64,000 nucleotides of DNA, from positions 1 through 64,000 of the forward strand of contig NZ_JABFAM010000004.1 of the NCBI RefSeq assembly GCF_013623775.1, read 5' to 3'. Of the stretch, positions 35,281-44,571 are shown piece by piece. Made by a program: the position numbers and the translations under genes. The notes beneath the pieces are model-generated. The model was not told the origin of the DNA. It made no database searches and worked only from the letters and a program-made list of their open reading frames with translations. Source of the DNA: Rufibacter sp. XAAS-G3-1 (GTDB lineage Bacteria; Bacteroidota; Bacteroidia; Cytophagales; Hymenobacteraceae). Every line of letters starts with the position of its first letter. The stretch's first letter is position 1.

Positions 35281-37362
35281 ATGCCCCAAGACAAAACCAT
35301 CAAACAGCTAGGCCTAATAACCGCAAGTGTGAGCTGGGTGCTGCTATTGGTGAATGTTTTGTTTTTGGCCCGCCAGGAACAGATAGGCGAAGCCAATGGT
35401 GCCTTCCCGTACCTCAACAACCTGTTGTCTGTGGTGTTCATCCTGTCTGTATTCCTGTACCAGCGGCACAACGTTCCCATTCAGCGCAGCGCCGAGTTCA
35501 CCTCTCCCCTGTGGAGCCTCTTTGTCAAAGGTGGGCTGGGTGCGTATGCCTGGTTGCTGTTTTACTTGAGTTACCCCAACCTGAGCCGGCACTGGTTTAG
35601 CAGCCCGTATCTGCTGGATGTCTCCTATCAGGTACTTTTCGGGTTACTGATCTATTTCCTGGCCAAGGCGTTCTACACGTGGCGGCAGCTTATTCTGTAC
35701 CACAAAACCAAAGACGTTCAGAACCAGTGGAAATGGTTTGAGATTCTGGTATACCTTTCTCTATTGGTGACGTTGCTTGATGTGGCCTACACAGAGCATT
35801 TCTTCCTTATCCTGGATCTGGGCCTGTTGCTGCTGTACAGCCTTTACATGAGCGTGCACCAACGGTGGATCGCGTTCCTGACCCTGGACAAGAAATGGGG
35901 CTGTATCTTCCTGCTCACGGCGGTCATCGCCTCGGGCATCCTGTTTGCCAACTTCCTGTATCTCTACAACAGTTCTCGGGAGCTGGAGGTAGATTACACA
36001 GACAACCCGTTCATTCTCCTGGTTCTGGCCTTTGTTCTTATTTACGCGCTGGCTTCCTTTCTGGTAGCGCTTTTCAGCTTGCCCACCACCCGGGTTTTTG
36101 AGCAGCGGAACGCCGACCTCCTGAGTTTCCAACGCCTGAGCCACACCATTCAGCAGGGCCGAAGCGAAGACGAGGTCTACAACATGCTGTTTGAGAGCGC
36201 CATCAAAGCCACCGGGGCAGACGCCGCCTGGCTGGAGGTTGGCGAAGTCACGCAACTAGACACGTCCCAGGCAACCGGCAATCCTGTTGATGCAGAAACG
36301 CAGGTCTTGGTGAGGGCTCTGATCAAAAAGGCGCAGGAACAGAATAAGGCAGCTGCCATAGACAGCGTGTACGTAAACGGAGATTTGGGCCTTCTTCCGG
36401 AGTTCAAAAACCACCAGATTGTCTTTAACTCCCTTCTGCTGGTGCCGCTGGTTTCTTCCAAGCGCCGGTACGGCTACCTGTATCTGCTGCTGGAGCTAGA
36501 ACAAGGCTTTGCCCCAGACACCATAAGTGTGGTGCAGTCTTTCGCCAACCAGACGGTGCTCACCATTGAAAACCTGCGCCTCATGCAGGAATCATTGCAG
36601 AATGAGCGCTACAAAGAGGAACTCAAGATCGCGACGCTGGTGCAAGACCGCCTGAACCCCAAAACCTTCCCCACCGATACCTGGTTTGACATCAGCACCT
36701 ACTCGCAGGCGGCCAAAGAAGTGGGCGGCGATTTTTATGATTACCTGCAGTTGAGCAAGTCACGCATTGCCATCATCATAGGAGACGTGTCGGGCAAAGG
36801 GATTTCGGCGGCTTTCCACATGGCCCAGATGAAAGGCATTTTCCACGGGCTCATGCAGCAGGATTTACTGCCCGATGAGTTCATGGTGCAGGCCAACAGC
36901 GCCCTCAGCCGGTGCCTGGAACGTACCTCCTTCATTACCTCGGCGCTGTACATCATTGATTACGAGATGCAGGGCGTGTCCTTCGCCCGGGCGGGCCACT
37001 GCCATACGCTTTACTATAACTCTATGATGGAAGATACGTTCTACTTTCAGACAGAGGGACTAGGCTTGGGCATTGTGCGGGATCCCTCCTACGCCAAACG
37101 CATCCACCGGCTGCACTATGATTACAACCCCAATGATGTGATGGTCATTTACACCGATGGGATTGTGGAAGCCCGTAACACCCGGCAGGACGAGTACGGC
37201 GAGGAACGCCTGAAATATATGCTTTCCCAAACCTATCACCTAGAGGCCGAGGACATCAAAAGTGCGATCATCAACGATGTCAATGACTTCAGCAGTGATA
37301 TCCTGCACGATGACCAAACCTTACTCGTGATCAAATTCAAACACCGTCAACCTAACAAATAG
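35281..37362 (+). CDS. Membrane-bound PP2C/SpoIIE-type serine phosphatase (RsbU-like)
   Basis: 693 residues. The N-terminal half is hydrophobic with six or seven membrane segments between ~10 and ~270; a coiled stretch and a GAF-like domain (~285-430: VYNMLFESAIKATGADAAWLEVG, HQIVFNSLLLVPLVSS) follow. The C-terminal SpoIIE phosphatase domain starts near 450 and holds the metal aspartates in GGDFYDYLQ (~482), GDVSGKGISAAF (~501), YTDGIVEARN and HDDQTLLVIKF. RsbU-type phosphatases dephosphorylate a STAS anti-anti-sigma protein. The STAS and kinase genes follow immediately, so these three form a partner-switching operon whose input is sensed in the membrane. Confidence 0.92.
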   Translation: MPQDKTIKQLGLITASVSWVLLLVNVLFLARQEQIGEANGAFPYLNNLLSVVFILSVFLYQRHNVPIQRSAEFTSPLWSLFVKGGLGAYAWLLFYLSYPNLSRHWFSSPYLLDVSYQVLFGLLIYFLAKAFYTWRQLILYHKTKDVQNQWKWFEILVYLSLLVTLLDVAYTEHFFLILDLGLLLLYSLYMSVHQRWIAFLTLDKKWGCIFLLTAVIASGILFANFLYLYNSSRELEVDYTDNPFILLVLAFVLIYALASFLVALFSLPTTRVFEQRNADLLSFQRLSHTIQQGRSEDEVYNMLFESAIKATGADAAWLEVGEVTQLDTSQATGNPVDAETQVLVRALIKKAQEQNKAAAIDSVYVNGDLGLLPEFKNHQIVFNSLLLVPLVSSKRRYGYLYLLLELEQGFAPDTISVVQSFANQTVLTIENLRLMQESLQNERYKEELKIATLVQDRLNPKTFPTDTWFDISTYSQAAKEVGGDFYDYLQLSKSRIAIIIGDVSGKGISAAFHMAQMKGIFHGLMQQDLLPDEFMVQANSALSRCLERTSFITSALYIIDYEMQGVSFARAGHCHTLYYNSMMEDTFYFQTEGLGLGIVRDPSYAKRIHRLHYDYNPNDVMVIYTDGIVEARNTRQDEYGEERLKYMLSQTYHLEAEDIKSAIINDVNDFSSDILHDDQTLLVIKFKHRQPNK

Positions 37363-37382
37363 AGGATTCGTAAAGAAGCACG

Positions 37383-37721
37383 ATGAAAATAAAACATACT
37401 ATCACCGACAACACCATCACCATCAGTTTAGATGGTGAACTAGACGCCAGCTCCTCTGTGCTGCTGGATGAAGAACTCTCCAACCCCAGCATCATGATGT
37501 TTGGAAAGATCTTGGTTGACTGCAAAAACCTCAATTACATTTCCTCGGCCGGTTTAGGCGTGTTCATCTCGCATTTGCAGCGGTTTGAAGATGCCCAGAT
37601 CAAGCTTATTTTCTTCAACATGCAAGAGAAAGTGCGCAATGTATTTGAGATTCTGGGGCTGGATCTGCTCATGACCATTGTCTCTTCTTATGAAGAAGCT
37701 GTGACCATCGCCAATGACTAA
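37383..37721 (+). CDS. STAS domain anti-anti-sigma factor (RsbV-like)
   Basis: 112 residues, a single STAS domain. The DGELDASSS strand-turn (17-25) and the helix-start YISSAGLGVFISHL with the likely phosphorylation serine at 54 or 55 are present. When unphosphorylated such a protein captures the kinase partner; phosphorylation by the RsbW-like kinase releases it, and the upstream SpoIIE phosphatase reactivates it. It begins 20 nt after the phosphatase gene and its end overlaps the next gene by 8 nt. Confidence 0.92.
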   Translation: MKIKHTITDNTITISLDGELDASSSVLLDEELSNPSIMMFGKILVDCKNLNYISSAGLGVFISHLQRFEDAQIKLIFFNMQEKVRNVFEILGLDLLMTIVSSYEEAVTIAND

Positions 37722-38124
37722 CAAGATCCGGGTCAGCTGTGACAGGAAGAATCTGAAAGTTATCCGGGCCTTTGTGACGGAGACGCTCTTACCTGTCCAT
37801 TTGTCTGAGATCATGTTAAACCAGATCATTTTGGCCGTAGACGAGATCTGCGCCAACCTGATCATCCACTCCAACCAGGAAAACAGCCAGAAACACCTTT
37901 GCCTTACCATCAGGTATGATGAAAGACAAATCATTTTTGAGCTGGAAGACAACGGTACTCCCTTTGTGCAGGCCAATTACAAAGAGCCTGACATTCTAGA
38001 TAACATAAAAATCGGCAAAAAAGGAGGCGTGGGCGTGGCGCTGGTAAACCGAATCATGGACAAAGTAGAATACAGTGTGAAGGGCTCTACCAACATCTGC
38101 CGCATGCACAAACTCATTGCGTAA
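37714..38124 (+). CDS. RsbW-like anti-sigma serine kinase (HATPase)
   Basis: 136 residues of the GHKL kinase fold without histidine-kinase phosphoacceptor. The N-box is in LAVDEICANLIIHS, then ELEDNGTPFVQ and GGVGVALVNRIMDKVEYS (G boxes). It should phosphorylate the STAS protein and hold a sigma factor or other partner. The 8-nt overlap ATG-ACTAA indicates translational coupling. No sigma factor gene is next to it; the target is encoded elsewhere or the output is not a sigma factor. Confidence 0.9.
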   Translation: MTNKIRVSCDRKNLKVIRAFVTETLLPVHLSEIMLNQIILAVDEICANLIIHSNQENSQKHLCLTIRYDERQIIFELEDNGTPFVQANYKEPDILDNIKIGKKGGVGVALVNRIMDKVEYSVKGSTNICRMHKLIA

Positions 38125-38163
38125 CCTGCTTTCCTATAATTTCTTTCCTGCACACAATAAAAA

Positions 38164-38203
38164 CCGTTTCTGGCCTGTTTTGACCAAAAGATGCCAGAAA
38201 CGG
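38164..38203. repeat. PAL palindrome 29
   Basis: CCGTTTCTGGC and its exact complement as outer arms, TGTTTTGACCAAAAGA core; 39 nt after the kinase stop, so it may end the operon. Confidence 0.75.
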
Positions 38204-38337
38204 AGCAGGCTTTCCCCTTCCCTGCTGCTCTGGCACTATGTTTTTCAATAGTGTCCTGTTCTCTCCAAAAAAATGAGTAAAATTGCATAATGTATGGGAA
38301 GTCTATTTGCCAGACCTTCCGCATTTTGCTGACATCT

Positions 38338-40623
38338 ATGCGAGTTTCTTCCTTGTACGTGGGCCTGAGTGCCCTGCTCCTTTTCCAGTGTACTTCTCCT
38401 AAAAAGGCAGCTGAACCTGTTTTGCTTACCATTGGCCCAGAGAAAGTTCCGGTTTCTGAGTTTGCCTATGTGTATGAGAAAAACAACACCAGCACAGACA
38501 GCGCCTTTTCCAGCGCCAGTGTAAACGAGTACCTGAACCTGTACACCAACTTCAAACTGAAAGTGGCTGAGGCCAAAAGCCGCGGCTTAGACACTACCCA
38601 AGCGTTTAAGACCGAACTAGGCGGGTACAAAGAGCAATTGGCCCAACCGTTCCTCACAGAGAAAAGCGTGACCGACCAATTGGTGCGGGAAGCCTATGAA
38701 CGCCTGAAGAAAGAAGTAAACGCCACCCATCTTCTCATAAACGTTGACATGGAGGCCGACCCCAAAGACACGCTGGCCGCCTACCAGAAGATCATGGATT
38801 TGCGAAACCAGGCTATAAACGGAACCCCGTTTGAGTCACTGGCCCAGCGTTTCTCTGAAGACCCTTCGGCTAGGGAGAACGGCGGAAATTTGGGCTATTT
38901 CACGGCCTTGCAGATGGTGTACCCGTTTGAGAATGCCGCCTTCACTACGCCGGCAGGCCAAATCTCGCAGCCGGTAAGAACCCGTTTTGGCTACCATATC
39001 ATCAAAGTGAACGAGGTGCGTCCGGCCCAGGGCGAGATCAAAGTGGCGCACATCATGGTGCGGGCCCAGCAAGGCCTGCCCAAGGCCGATTCTTTGGTGG
39101 CCAAAAAGAAGATAGACGAAATCTACAGCCGGGTACAACGCAAAGAAGACTGGAACAAACTCACTTCCCAGTTCTCTGAAGACGCCGCCTCCGCAGATAA
39201 TGGGGGCGAACTGCCGTGGTTCGGCACGGGCCGCATGATTCCTTCCTTTGAGGAAGCTGCCTTTGCCTTGGCCCAACCGGGTGCCATCACGCCTCCGGTG
39301 CAGACCGCTTACGGGTGGCACATCATCAAATTACTGGAGCGCAAAGAACTGCCCTCATATGAAGAGATGGAAACCTCGCTCCGTAACCGCATCGCCAAAG
39401 ATTCCCGCTCAGAGCTGAACAAAGCCGCCTTCCTGCGCCGCATCAAAACCGAAAACAAATTTCAGGAGAACCCACCCATCAAGGAAGCAACCCTGCGCTT
39501 GGCAGATTCTACCCTGCTGGCGGGCAAATGGCAGTTCAATGTTCCGGCAGAGCCGAAGAATTTACCCACCGCCGCGCTGTTCACCATTAACGGCCAGCCG
39601 TACACCGTGGGCAAGTTTGCCACGTACATTGATGCGAACCAACGCCCTAGACAGAACGTGTCTCCGGCCCACGCCCTGAACCTGCTGTATGACAAGTTTG
39701 TGGAAACCAGCCTGCTGGACTATGAGCGCGAGCACCTGGAAGAAAAGCACCCCGATTACAAAATGCTGGTGAACGAGTACCATGACGGCATTCTGCTGTT
39801 CCAGTTGATGGAAGAGAAAGTATGGGCCAAAGCGGTGGAAGACACCGTAGGGTTGAAAGCTTTCTTTGAAGCCAATAAAGAAAAATACATGTGGGGAGAA
39901 CGTGCCCAGGCCACCATCCTGAGCGCCGCCAACCCAACCGTTCTTGCCCAGGCCCAGTCGCTGCTAAGAGCAGGCAAATTCCTGTCTCCCAGAATGAAAC
40001 CCATAGACTTGCTGTTTACGTCAGGCAGCGCCACTCTTTCTAAAGCGGCCACCGCCCAGCTAGACCAACTGGCTGGCGCTGTTTTGGCAGACACCACTTT
40101 ATCGCTGGAAATGACTGGGTACCAAGATGCCCGCGAAAGCGCGAACCGGAAGAACTCTACCCTGCCCGCCCGCCGTACCACAGCCGTAAAGAACTACTTG
40201 CAGCAGAAAGGCGTTAGCGGAGAAAACATGAAACTAGTGCCTGCTTCCAGTGAATCTATTGGTGCCCGCCGGGTGTCTTTGCGCGTGTACACCTCAGATG
40301 TGCAGGCCCTAGCCGAGCAACTGAACCAGGGTAACCCACTGGCCCTGCAAGTGACTTCCCGTAAATTCCAGCGGGGTGACCATAAAGTGTTGGACGGAGT
40401 GACCTGGAAGCCGGGCACCTACAACGTCACGCAAGACGGCCGCTCCATCTGGATTAAGATTGACCGGGTAGAAGCCCCTGCTCCTAAAAAGCTCAATGAA
40501 ACCCGGGGCGCGGCCATCTCAGATTACCAGACTTATCTGGAGCAGGAATGGATCAAAGAACTACGCCAGAAGTACCCAATAAGTGTGAACCAGACGGAGG
40601 TACAGAAGCTTATTAAGAAGTAA
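38338..40623 (+). CDS. Two-parvulin peptidylprolyl isomerase lipoprotein with OmpA-like insertion
   Basis: 761 residues; start at 38338 (MRVSSLYVGLSALLLFQC) gives a lipoprotein signal. Two parvulin domains follow: VNATHLLINVD...FGYHIIKVNEV and IKVAHIMVRAQQ...YGWHIIKLLE. After ~200 residues of chaperone-like helices comes an unexpected segment at ~555-640: LLFTSGSATLSKAATAQLDQL, a MTGYQDARESANRKNSTLPARR stretch and VKNYLQQKGVSG, which reads like an OmpA/MotB peptidoglycan-binding domain (the Asp of GYQD and the Arg of RR match the DAP-binding pair). The usual C terminus (KPGTYNV...EWIKELRQKYP) resumes. It would fold outer-membrane proteins in the periplasm, and could touch the wall. The SurA-like gene follows. 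Confidence 0.88.
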   Translation: MRVSSLYVGLSALLLFQCTSPKKAAEPVLLTIGPEKVPVSEFAYVYEKNNTSTDSAFSSASVNEYLNLYTNFKLKVAEAKSRGLDTTQAFKTELGGYKEQLAQPFLTEKSVTDQLVREAYERLKKEVNATHLLINVDMEADPKDTLAAYQKIMDLRNQAINGTPFESLAQRFSEDPSARENGGNLGYFTALQMVYPFENAAFTTPAGQISQPVRTRFGYHIIKVNEVRPAQGEIKVAHIMVRAQQGLPKADSLVAKKKIDEIYSRVQRKEDWNKLTSQFSEDAASADNGGELPWFGTGRMIPSFEEAAFALAQPGAITPPVQTAYGWHIIKLLERKELPSYEEMETSLRNRIAKDSRSELNKAAFLRRIKTENKFQENPPIKEATLRLADSTLLAGKWQFNVPAEPKNLPTAALFTINGQPYTVGKFATYIDANQRPRQNVSPAHALNLLYDKFVETSLLDYEREHLEEKHPDYKMLVNEYHDGILLFQLMEEKVWAKAVEDTVGLKAFFEANKEKYMWGERAQATILSAANPTVLAQAQSLLRAGKFLSPRMKPIDLLFTSGSATLSKAATAQLDQLAGAVLADTTLSLEMTGYQDARESANRKNSTLPARRTTAVKNYLQQKGVSGENMKLVPASSESIGARRVSLRVYTSDVQALAEQLNQGNPLALQVTSRKFQRGDHKVLDGVTWKPGTYNVTQDGRSIWIKIDRVEAPAPKKLNETRGAAISDYQTYLEQEWIKELRQKYPISVNQTEVQKLIKK

Positions 40624-40735
40624 GCAGGCCCGAAGTTTCTTTTAGTGAAGCCGTTTGCCTAGCTTTGTTTGTTTACCACTATACTATTTTGCAAGAGAAG
40701 CGGTTCTATACAAAGCAACCGCTATACAGAATACC

Positions 40736-42088
40736 ATGAAAATCAGAATTTCTTTTTCTTCATTCTTTAAAAGCCTTCTCCTCCTCGGTGTTTTGGGTTC
40801 TATGGCGCAACGCGCAGAAGCCCAACAAGCTACGTTGATAGACAACATTGTAGCCAAGGTAGGAGGCCATATCATCTTACGTTCAGAATTGGAGTTCCAG
40901 CACGCCAACGCCGCTGCCCAAGGCTACAAAACACCAGATCTGAAATGCCAGATTTTACAGTCTTTGGTACAGAACAAACTCCTCTTGGCCCGGGCCGAGG
41001 TGGATTCTGTCATTGTAGAGGAAGGCACTATCAATGCCGAACTGGAAGGCCGTTTAAACCAATTTGTTGCTCAGATTGGGAGCCAGGAAAAGCTGGAGGC
41101 GTATTACAACAAACCCATGAGTGAGATCAGAAGTGATCTTCGCCGCAGCCTGAAAGAACAGTTGACCGTTCAGAAAATGGAGCGGGAGATTGCCGGCAAA
41201 ATGAAGGTGACCCCCAAAGAGGTGCAACAATACTTTAACCGCATTCCTAAAGACAGCTTACCCTATTTCTCCACTGAGGTGGAAGTGGGCCAGATTGTAA
41301 AGATCGCGCAGATTGGCACGGCCCAGAAACAGGCGGCCCGTGAGCAGTTGGAATCCATCCGGAAGCGTATTCTAGCCGGGGAAGATTTCGCGGCGCTCGC
41401 CCGTCAGTATTCACAAGACCCAGGCTCTGGCGCCGCTGGCGGAGAACTTGGCTTCTTCAAGAAACGCGAGTTGGTACCAGAATATGAAGCCGCGGCGTTA
41501 AAGCTGCAGCCCGGTGAAACCTCTCCGGTGATTGAGTCTATGTTCGGGTTCCACATCATCCAGTTGCTGGAGCGCCGCGGAGAAGAGTTCAATACCCGCC
41601 ATATCCTTATCAAGCCCGCTACGGCTCAGGTAGACCTGCAACAAACCGCGCATCTGCTGGATAGCATCCGGACGCTTGTTCAGAAAGACACCCTTTCGTT
41701 TGCCAAAGCGGCCAAAGACTTTTCAGATGACATGGCCACCAAAGGAAACGGCGGTATGATCACGCTGCCTGGTAGCCCTACCACCTATATTCCCGTTGAC
41801 AAAGTAGACCCGTCTGTTTTCTTCGTGATTGACACCATGCAAGTAGGCTCTATCAGTGGGCCGCTTCCGTACCGTACCGAAGACGGCAAAGAAGCCATGC
41901 GTATCCTTTACCTCAAATCTAAAGCCGCTCCGCACCAAGCCAACCTGCGGGACGATTACCAGAAAATTGCCGCTGCGGCCCTTGCCGACAAACGCAACCG
42001 AGCCATTACTGAGTGGTTCGAGAAAAACAAAGAAACGGTGTTTGTAGACATTGCGCCAGATTTCAAAACCTGTAGTTTAGACGACTAA
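40736..42088 (+). CDS. SurA-like peptidylprolyl isomerase / chaperone
   Basis: 450 residues with signal peptide to ~27 (GSMAQRAEAQ). The N-terminal SurA chaperone region (ATLIDNIVAKVGGHIILRSELEFQ, LQSLVQNKLLLARAEVD) is followed by two parvulin domains: VEVGQIVKIAQIGT...MFGFHIIQLLER and FNTRHILIKPAT...MRILYLKSK. Such proteins escort unfolded outer-membrane proteins from the Sec channel to the BAM complex. A 112-nt spacer separates it from the lipoprotein parvulin gene; moxR follows after 11 nt, an order common in Cytophagales. The longer frame (from 40655) lacks a signal at its start and is rejected. Confidence 0.92.
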   Translation: MKIRISFSSFFKSLLLLGVLGSMAQRAEAQQATLIDNIVAKVGGHIILRSELEFQHANAAAQGYKTPDLKCQILQSLVQNKLLLARAEVDSVIVEEGTINAELEGRLNQFVAQIGSQEKLEAYYNKPMSEIRSDLRRSLKEQLTVQKMEREIAGKMKVTPKEVQQYFNRIPKDSLPYFSTEVEVGQIVKIAQIGTAQKQAAREQLESIRKRILAGEDFAALARQYSQDPGSGAAGGELGFFKKRELVPEYEAAALKLQPGETSPVIESMFGFHIIQLLERRGEEFNTRHILIKPATAQVDLQQTAHLLDSIRTLVQKDTLSFAKAAKDFSDDMATKGNGGMITLPGSPTTYIPVDKVDPSVFFVIDTMQVGSISGPLPYRTEDGKEAMRILYLKSKAAPHQANLRDDYQKIAAAALADKRNRAITEWFEKNKETVFVDIAPDFKTCSLDD

Positions 42089-42099
42089 CCTCCCCTTCT

Positions 42100-43065
42100 A
42101 TGCCTCCCTTTGCCTCTGACAAAGAAGCCGCAGATGCGCTTCACCATGCCTACAAGCGTCTGACCGCTGAGATCTCCCAAACCATCATTGGCCAGGAAGA
42201 AGTGGTGAAACTGGTGCTGACTGCTGTTTTTTGTCAGGGGCATTGTCTTTTGGTGGGAGTACCGGGCCTGGCCAAGACCTTATTGATTCAGACCATCTCC
42301 AATTCATTGGATCTGTCGTTCAACCGGGTGCAGTTCACCCCAGATTTAATGCCCTCAGATATTCTGGGTTCAGAGACCTTAGATAATAACCGGCAATTCC
42401 AGTTTGTGAAAGGCCCGGTGTTTGCCAACATTGTACTGGCAGATGAGATTAACCGGACGCCACCTAAAACCCAGGCCGCCTTGCTGGAGGCCATGCAGGA
42501 ATACTCGGTGACGGTGGCAGGCCACCATTATAACTTGCCCCGGCCTTTCTTTGTGCTGGCCACCCAGAACCCCATTGAGCAGGAAGGCACGTACCCGTTA
42601 CCCGAAGCCCAGTTAGACCGTTTCATGTTCCATATAGCCCTCGCCTACCCCAGCTACGAGGCCGAACTGCAGATTGTCAAGAACACCACCGGCGACCGCA
42701 AACACACGCCCAACGTAGTCCTGCACGCCGATGAAATCACCGCTTTCCAGCAATTGGTGCGCCGCGTCCCGGTCACCGACAACGTGGTGGAATACGCCGT
42801 GAAACTGGTACACAAAACCCGCCCCAACACCTCATTGGCCGGGCCACAAACAGACCAGTACCTGGAGTGGGGAGCCGGCCCCCGCGCCTCGCAGCACCTG
42901 ATCATGGGTGCCAAGTGCAACGCCCTCATCAGAGGAAAATACTCCCCTGATATTGAAGACGTACAGGCAGTAGCCGTTCCTATTCTGCGTCACCGCCTGG
43001 TGCGCAACTTCAAAGCCGAGGCCGAGGGCATTACCGTAGAACAAATCATCAAAGGTCTGCTATAG
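42100..43065 (+). CDS. MoxR family AAA+ ATPase
   Basis: 321 residues. Walker A GVPGLAKT at 53-60 and Walker B VLADEINRTPPKTQAALLEAMQE are typical of MoxR; sensor-1-like LATQNPIEQEG and the C-terminal lid (LRHRLVRNFKAEAEGITVEQII) complete the module. MoxR ATPases act as chaperones for metallo- or von Willebrand-domain proteins in the envelope. It is likely cotranscribed with the SurA-like gene. A PAL begins 1 nt after the stop. Confidence 0.93.
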   Translation: MPPFASDKEAADALHHAYKRLTAEISQTIIGQEEVVKLVLTAVFCQGHCLLVGVPGLAKTLLIQTISNSLDLSFNRVQFTPDLMPSDILGSETLDNNRQFQFVKGPVFANIVLADEINRTPPKTQAALLEAMQEYSVTVAGHHYNLPRPFFVLATQNPIEQEGTYPLPEAQLDRFMFHIALAYPSYEAELQIVKNTTGDRKHTPNVVLHADEITAFQQLVRRVPVTDNVVEYAVKLVHKTRPNTSLAGPQTDQYLEWGAGPRASQHLIMGAKCNALIRGKYSPDIEDVQAVAVPILRHRLVRNFKAEAEGITVEQIIKGLL

Positions 43066-43066
43066 C

Positions 43067-43102
43067 GTTTTAAGCCTGTTTTCCAGAAAACAGCACCAAA
43101 AC
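43067..43102. repeat. PAL palindrome 30
   Basis: GTTTTAAGCCTGTTTTCC / AGAAAACAGCACCAAAAC, beginning one base after the moxR stop codon. Confidence 0.75.
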
Positions 43103-43158
43103 AGCACTTGCCGAAAGGCAAGGCAACGGTAAGTGATGAAAAAGAGTAACGCATTGTG

Positions 43159-43166
43159 TACTTTTG
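43159..43166 (+). promoter_or_regulatory. -7 box of the hypothetical gene at 43193
   Basis: TACTTTTG, perfect match to TAnnTTTG, 26 nt before the ATG. Confidence 0.5.
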
Positions 43167-43192
43167 CCCAGATTCTTTAAACCTAACTCCGC

Positions 43193-43621
43193 ATGGAAGC
43201 AGCAGCTCTTTACGAACGCTTTGAAAACAACCTGGAAACCATCTTCTCTTACATTAAGCGAGGTTTAGATGTACGTACTACGCCGTACCACATCTCCATG
43301 CCCTTAGAGCTGAGCCTCCTGTGCGACGTCCTGGCCAACGCGGGTTTCCCCTGCCGGGTGACCAAAGACGGTTTTGATGCGCTTACTGAGTTTCACGACC
43401 TATACATGCAGGAAGGCCAACGGATTTCTGACGTGATGCACCGGATACTGGAAGACAAACGCGCGTACATCCGCACCGCAGATGGCACTGTGTTAATGAA
43501 AGAGCAGCTTATCAGACGGTTAGAATATTTCAATGAGATTGCCCACTCCATGGAAGTGATTGCCCGCCTACAGCAATTAGGCAGTCCCTTGCAGTACAAC
43601 TACCCCTTCCTGAACCAATAA
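43193..43621 (+). CDS. Hypothetical protein
   Basis: 142 residues, not recognised; no signal peptide or membrane segment. Predominantly helical by inspection, with charged heptad-like stretches (ALYERFENNLETIFSYIKRG, LYMQEGQRISDVMHRILEDKRAY, LIRRLEYFNEIAHSMEVIARLQQLG). Codon use is normal and it has its own promoter box, so it is probably real. It may be a soluble helical adaptor; nothing ties it to the MoxR gene upstream beyond position. Confidence 0.65.
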   Translation: MEAAALYERFENNLETIFSYIKRGLDVRTTPYHISMPLELSLLCDVLANAGFPCRVTKDGFDALTEFHDLYMQEGQRISDVMHRILEDKRAYIRTADGTVLMKEQLIRRLEYFNEIAHSMEVIARLQQLGSPLQYNYPFLNQ

Positions 43622-43719
43622 ACCGCCGAAGCTTTCCTGTTCACCAGATTGCCCCATTTCATAGAAACATACCTAAAGCGCGGGAGCCTCATCTGCATAT
43701 AGACAGCCCTCCCGTGCTT

Positions 43720-43748
43720 GGTGATATATGCCATAGGCATATATCACC
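43720..43748. repeat. Perfect 13-bp hairpin
   Basis: GGTGATATATGCC, ATA loop, exact complement. AT-rich arms, no T-run; not PAL-like. Confidence 0.8.
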
Positions 43749-43957
43749 AGACCATGCCCATGGCCAGACAGCAAGGTTGTTCTCTTCTACTTTGCGTAAA
43801 AACACTTTACCTGCCTTCTCATACCCACTATTGCATAATTGGTGCGCCTTTGAAGGAGATGGAGAAGAGCTAGAACCCACCCCACCCCCCCAAAGAGGGG
43901 AATACGCCTTTGCAGGGGATAGGAATGCGTTAGAGACAAGGCCAGTACCTGATCCTT

Positions 43958-44425
43958 ACGGGTTCTCACCACGGCTTCTGCTCCGTTACTTCTGCTACTT
44001 TCCCCAGTTCCAGTCTTCCCCGAGCGCGCCTCGCTTTTGGCCCTGAATGGACAGCTACTAAGAGCAGAGGACTTCTCAGGCCGAAAGGGCAGTGCGAGAG
44101 GGGAAGGCGGGGCCCCGCGGCCGTGAGCGCATACCGCCAAAGATGAAACAATACCGCACTTGCACCCACTAGAAAGCGGACAAGCCAAGGGAACAGCAAA
44201 CTGCGTGCACCTGCTAATACATCCCACGCAGAAGCGACCAAGCCAAGGGAACAGCGTAAGGCATGCACAAACTAATATCCAAGCACTAAGCGGGCAAAGG
44301 AACGGCAAACCATATGACATCTGCTAACCGCAATATCAGGTGAGCACCCAAACCTCCCAAGAGAGAATTCTCCCTAAGGAAGCCAGTTCCAGGCAGAGGT
44401 TAAAGCGCAGAAATAAACTTACGTC
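43958..44425 (+). repeat. Repeat family A, copy 2 (longest)
   Basis: Core CTTTCCCCAGTTCCAGTC...GGGCCCCGCGGCCGTGAGCG followed by three tandem subunits of ~55-60 bp (AGCCAAGGGAACAGCAAACT, AGCCAAGGGAACAGCGTAAG, AAAGGAACGGCAAACC) and a tail CTCCCTAAGGAAGCCAGTTC that matches copies 4 and 5. Confidence 0.85.
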
Positions 44426-44571
44426 AGGCTAGAAACCCAACGTAGACCTCGCTTCCTTTACAAGGATACACCCACCAAACCTCACGAATCAAACTTCCTG
44501 CTCATAAAACCCGCAATTTTAGAATCTGCCTGAAAGCTGTCTCGTACACCAAACAAAACCAGACACTTTAC

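Larger units (their letters stand above)
43622..44571. other. Gene-free region with hairpin and repeat family A copy 2
   Basis: Holds a perfect 13-bp hairpin (43720-43748), the GGAGGGG module at ~43870-43900 and family A copy 2. An open frame on the minus strand (43787-44320) lies wholly within the repeat; it is rejected. No clear promoter box for the acetyltransferase. Confidence 0.65.

Noticed and set aside
35281-38124. Phage or anti-phage defence island
   Set aside because: The operon is explained by partner switching; no nuclease, integrase or toxin-like genes are near.
43787-44320. 177-residue open frame on the minus strand, and overlapping 100-residue frame 43966-44268
   Set aside because: Both lie wholly in repeat family A. 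The frame that also occurs in copy 3 (52943-53188) is broken by a stop in copy 4, so conservation is of DNA, not protein.
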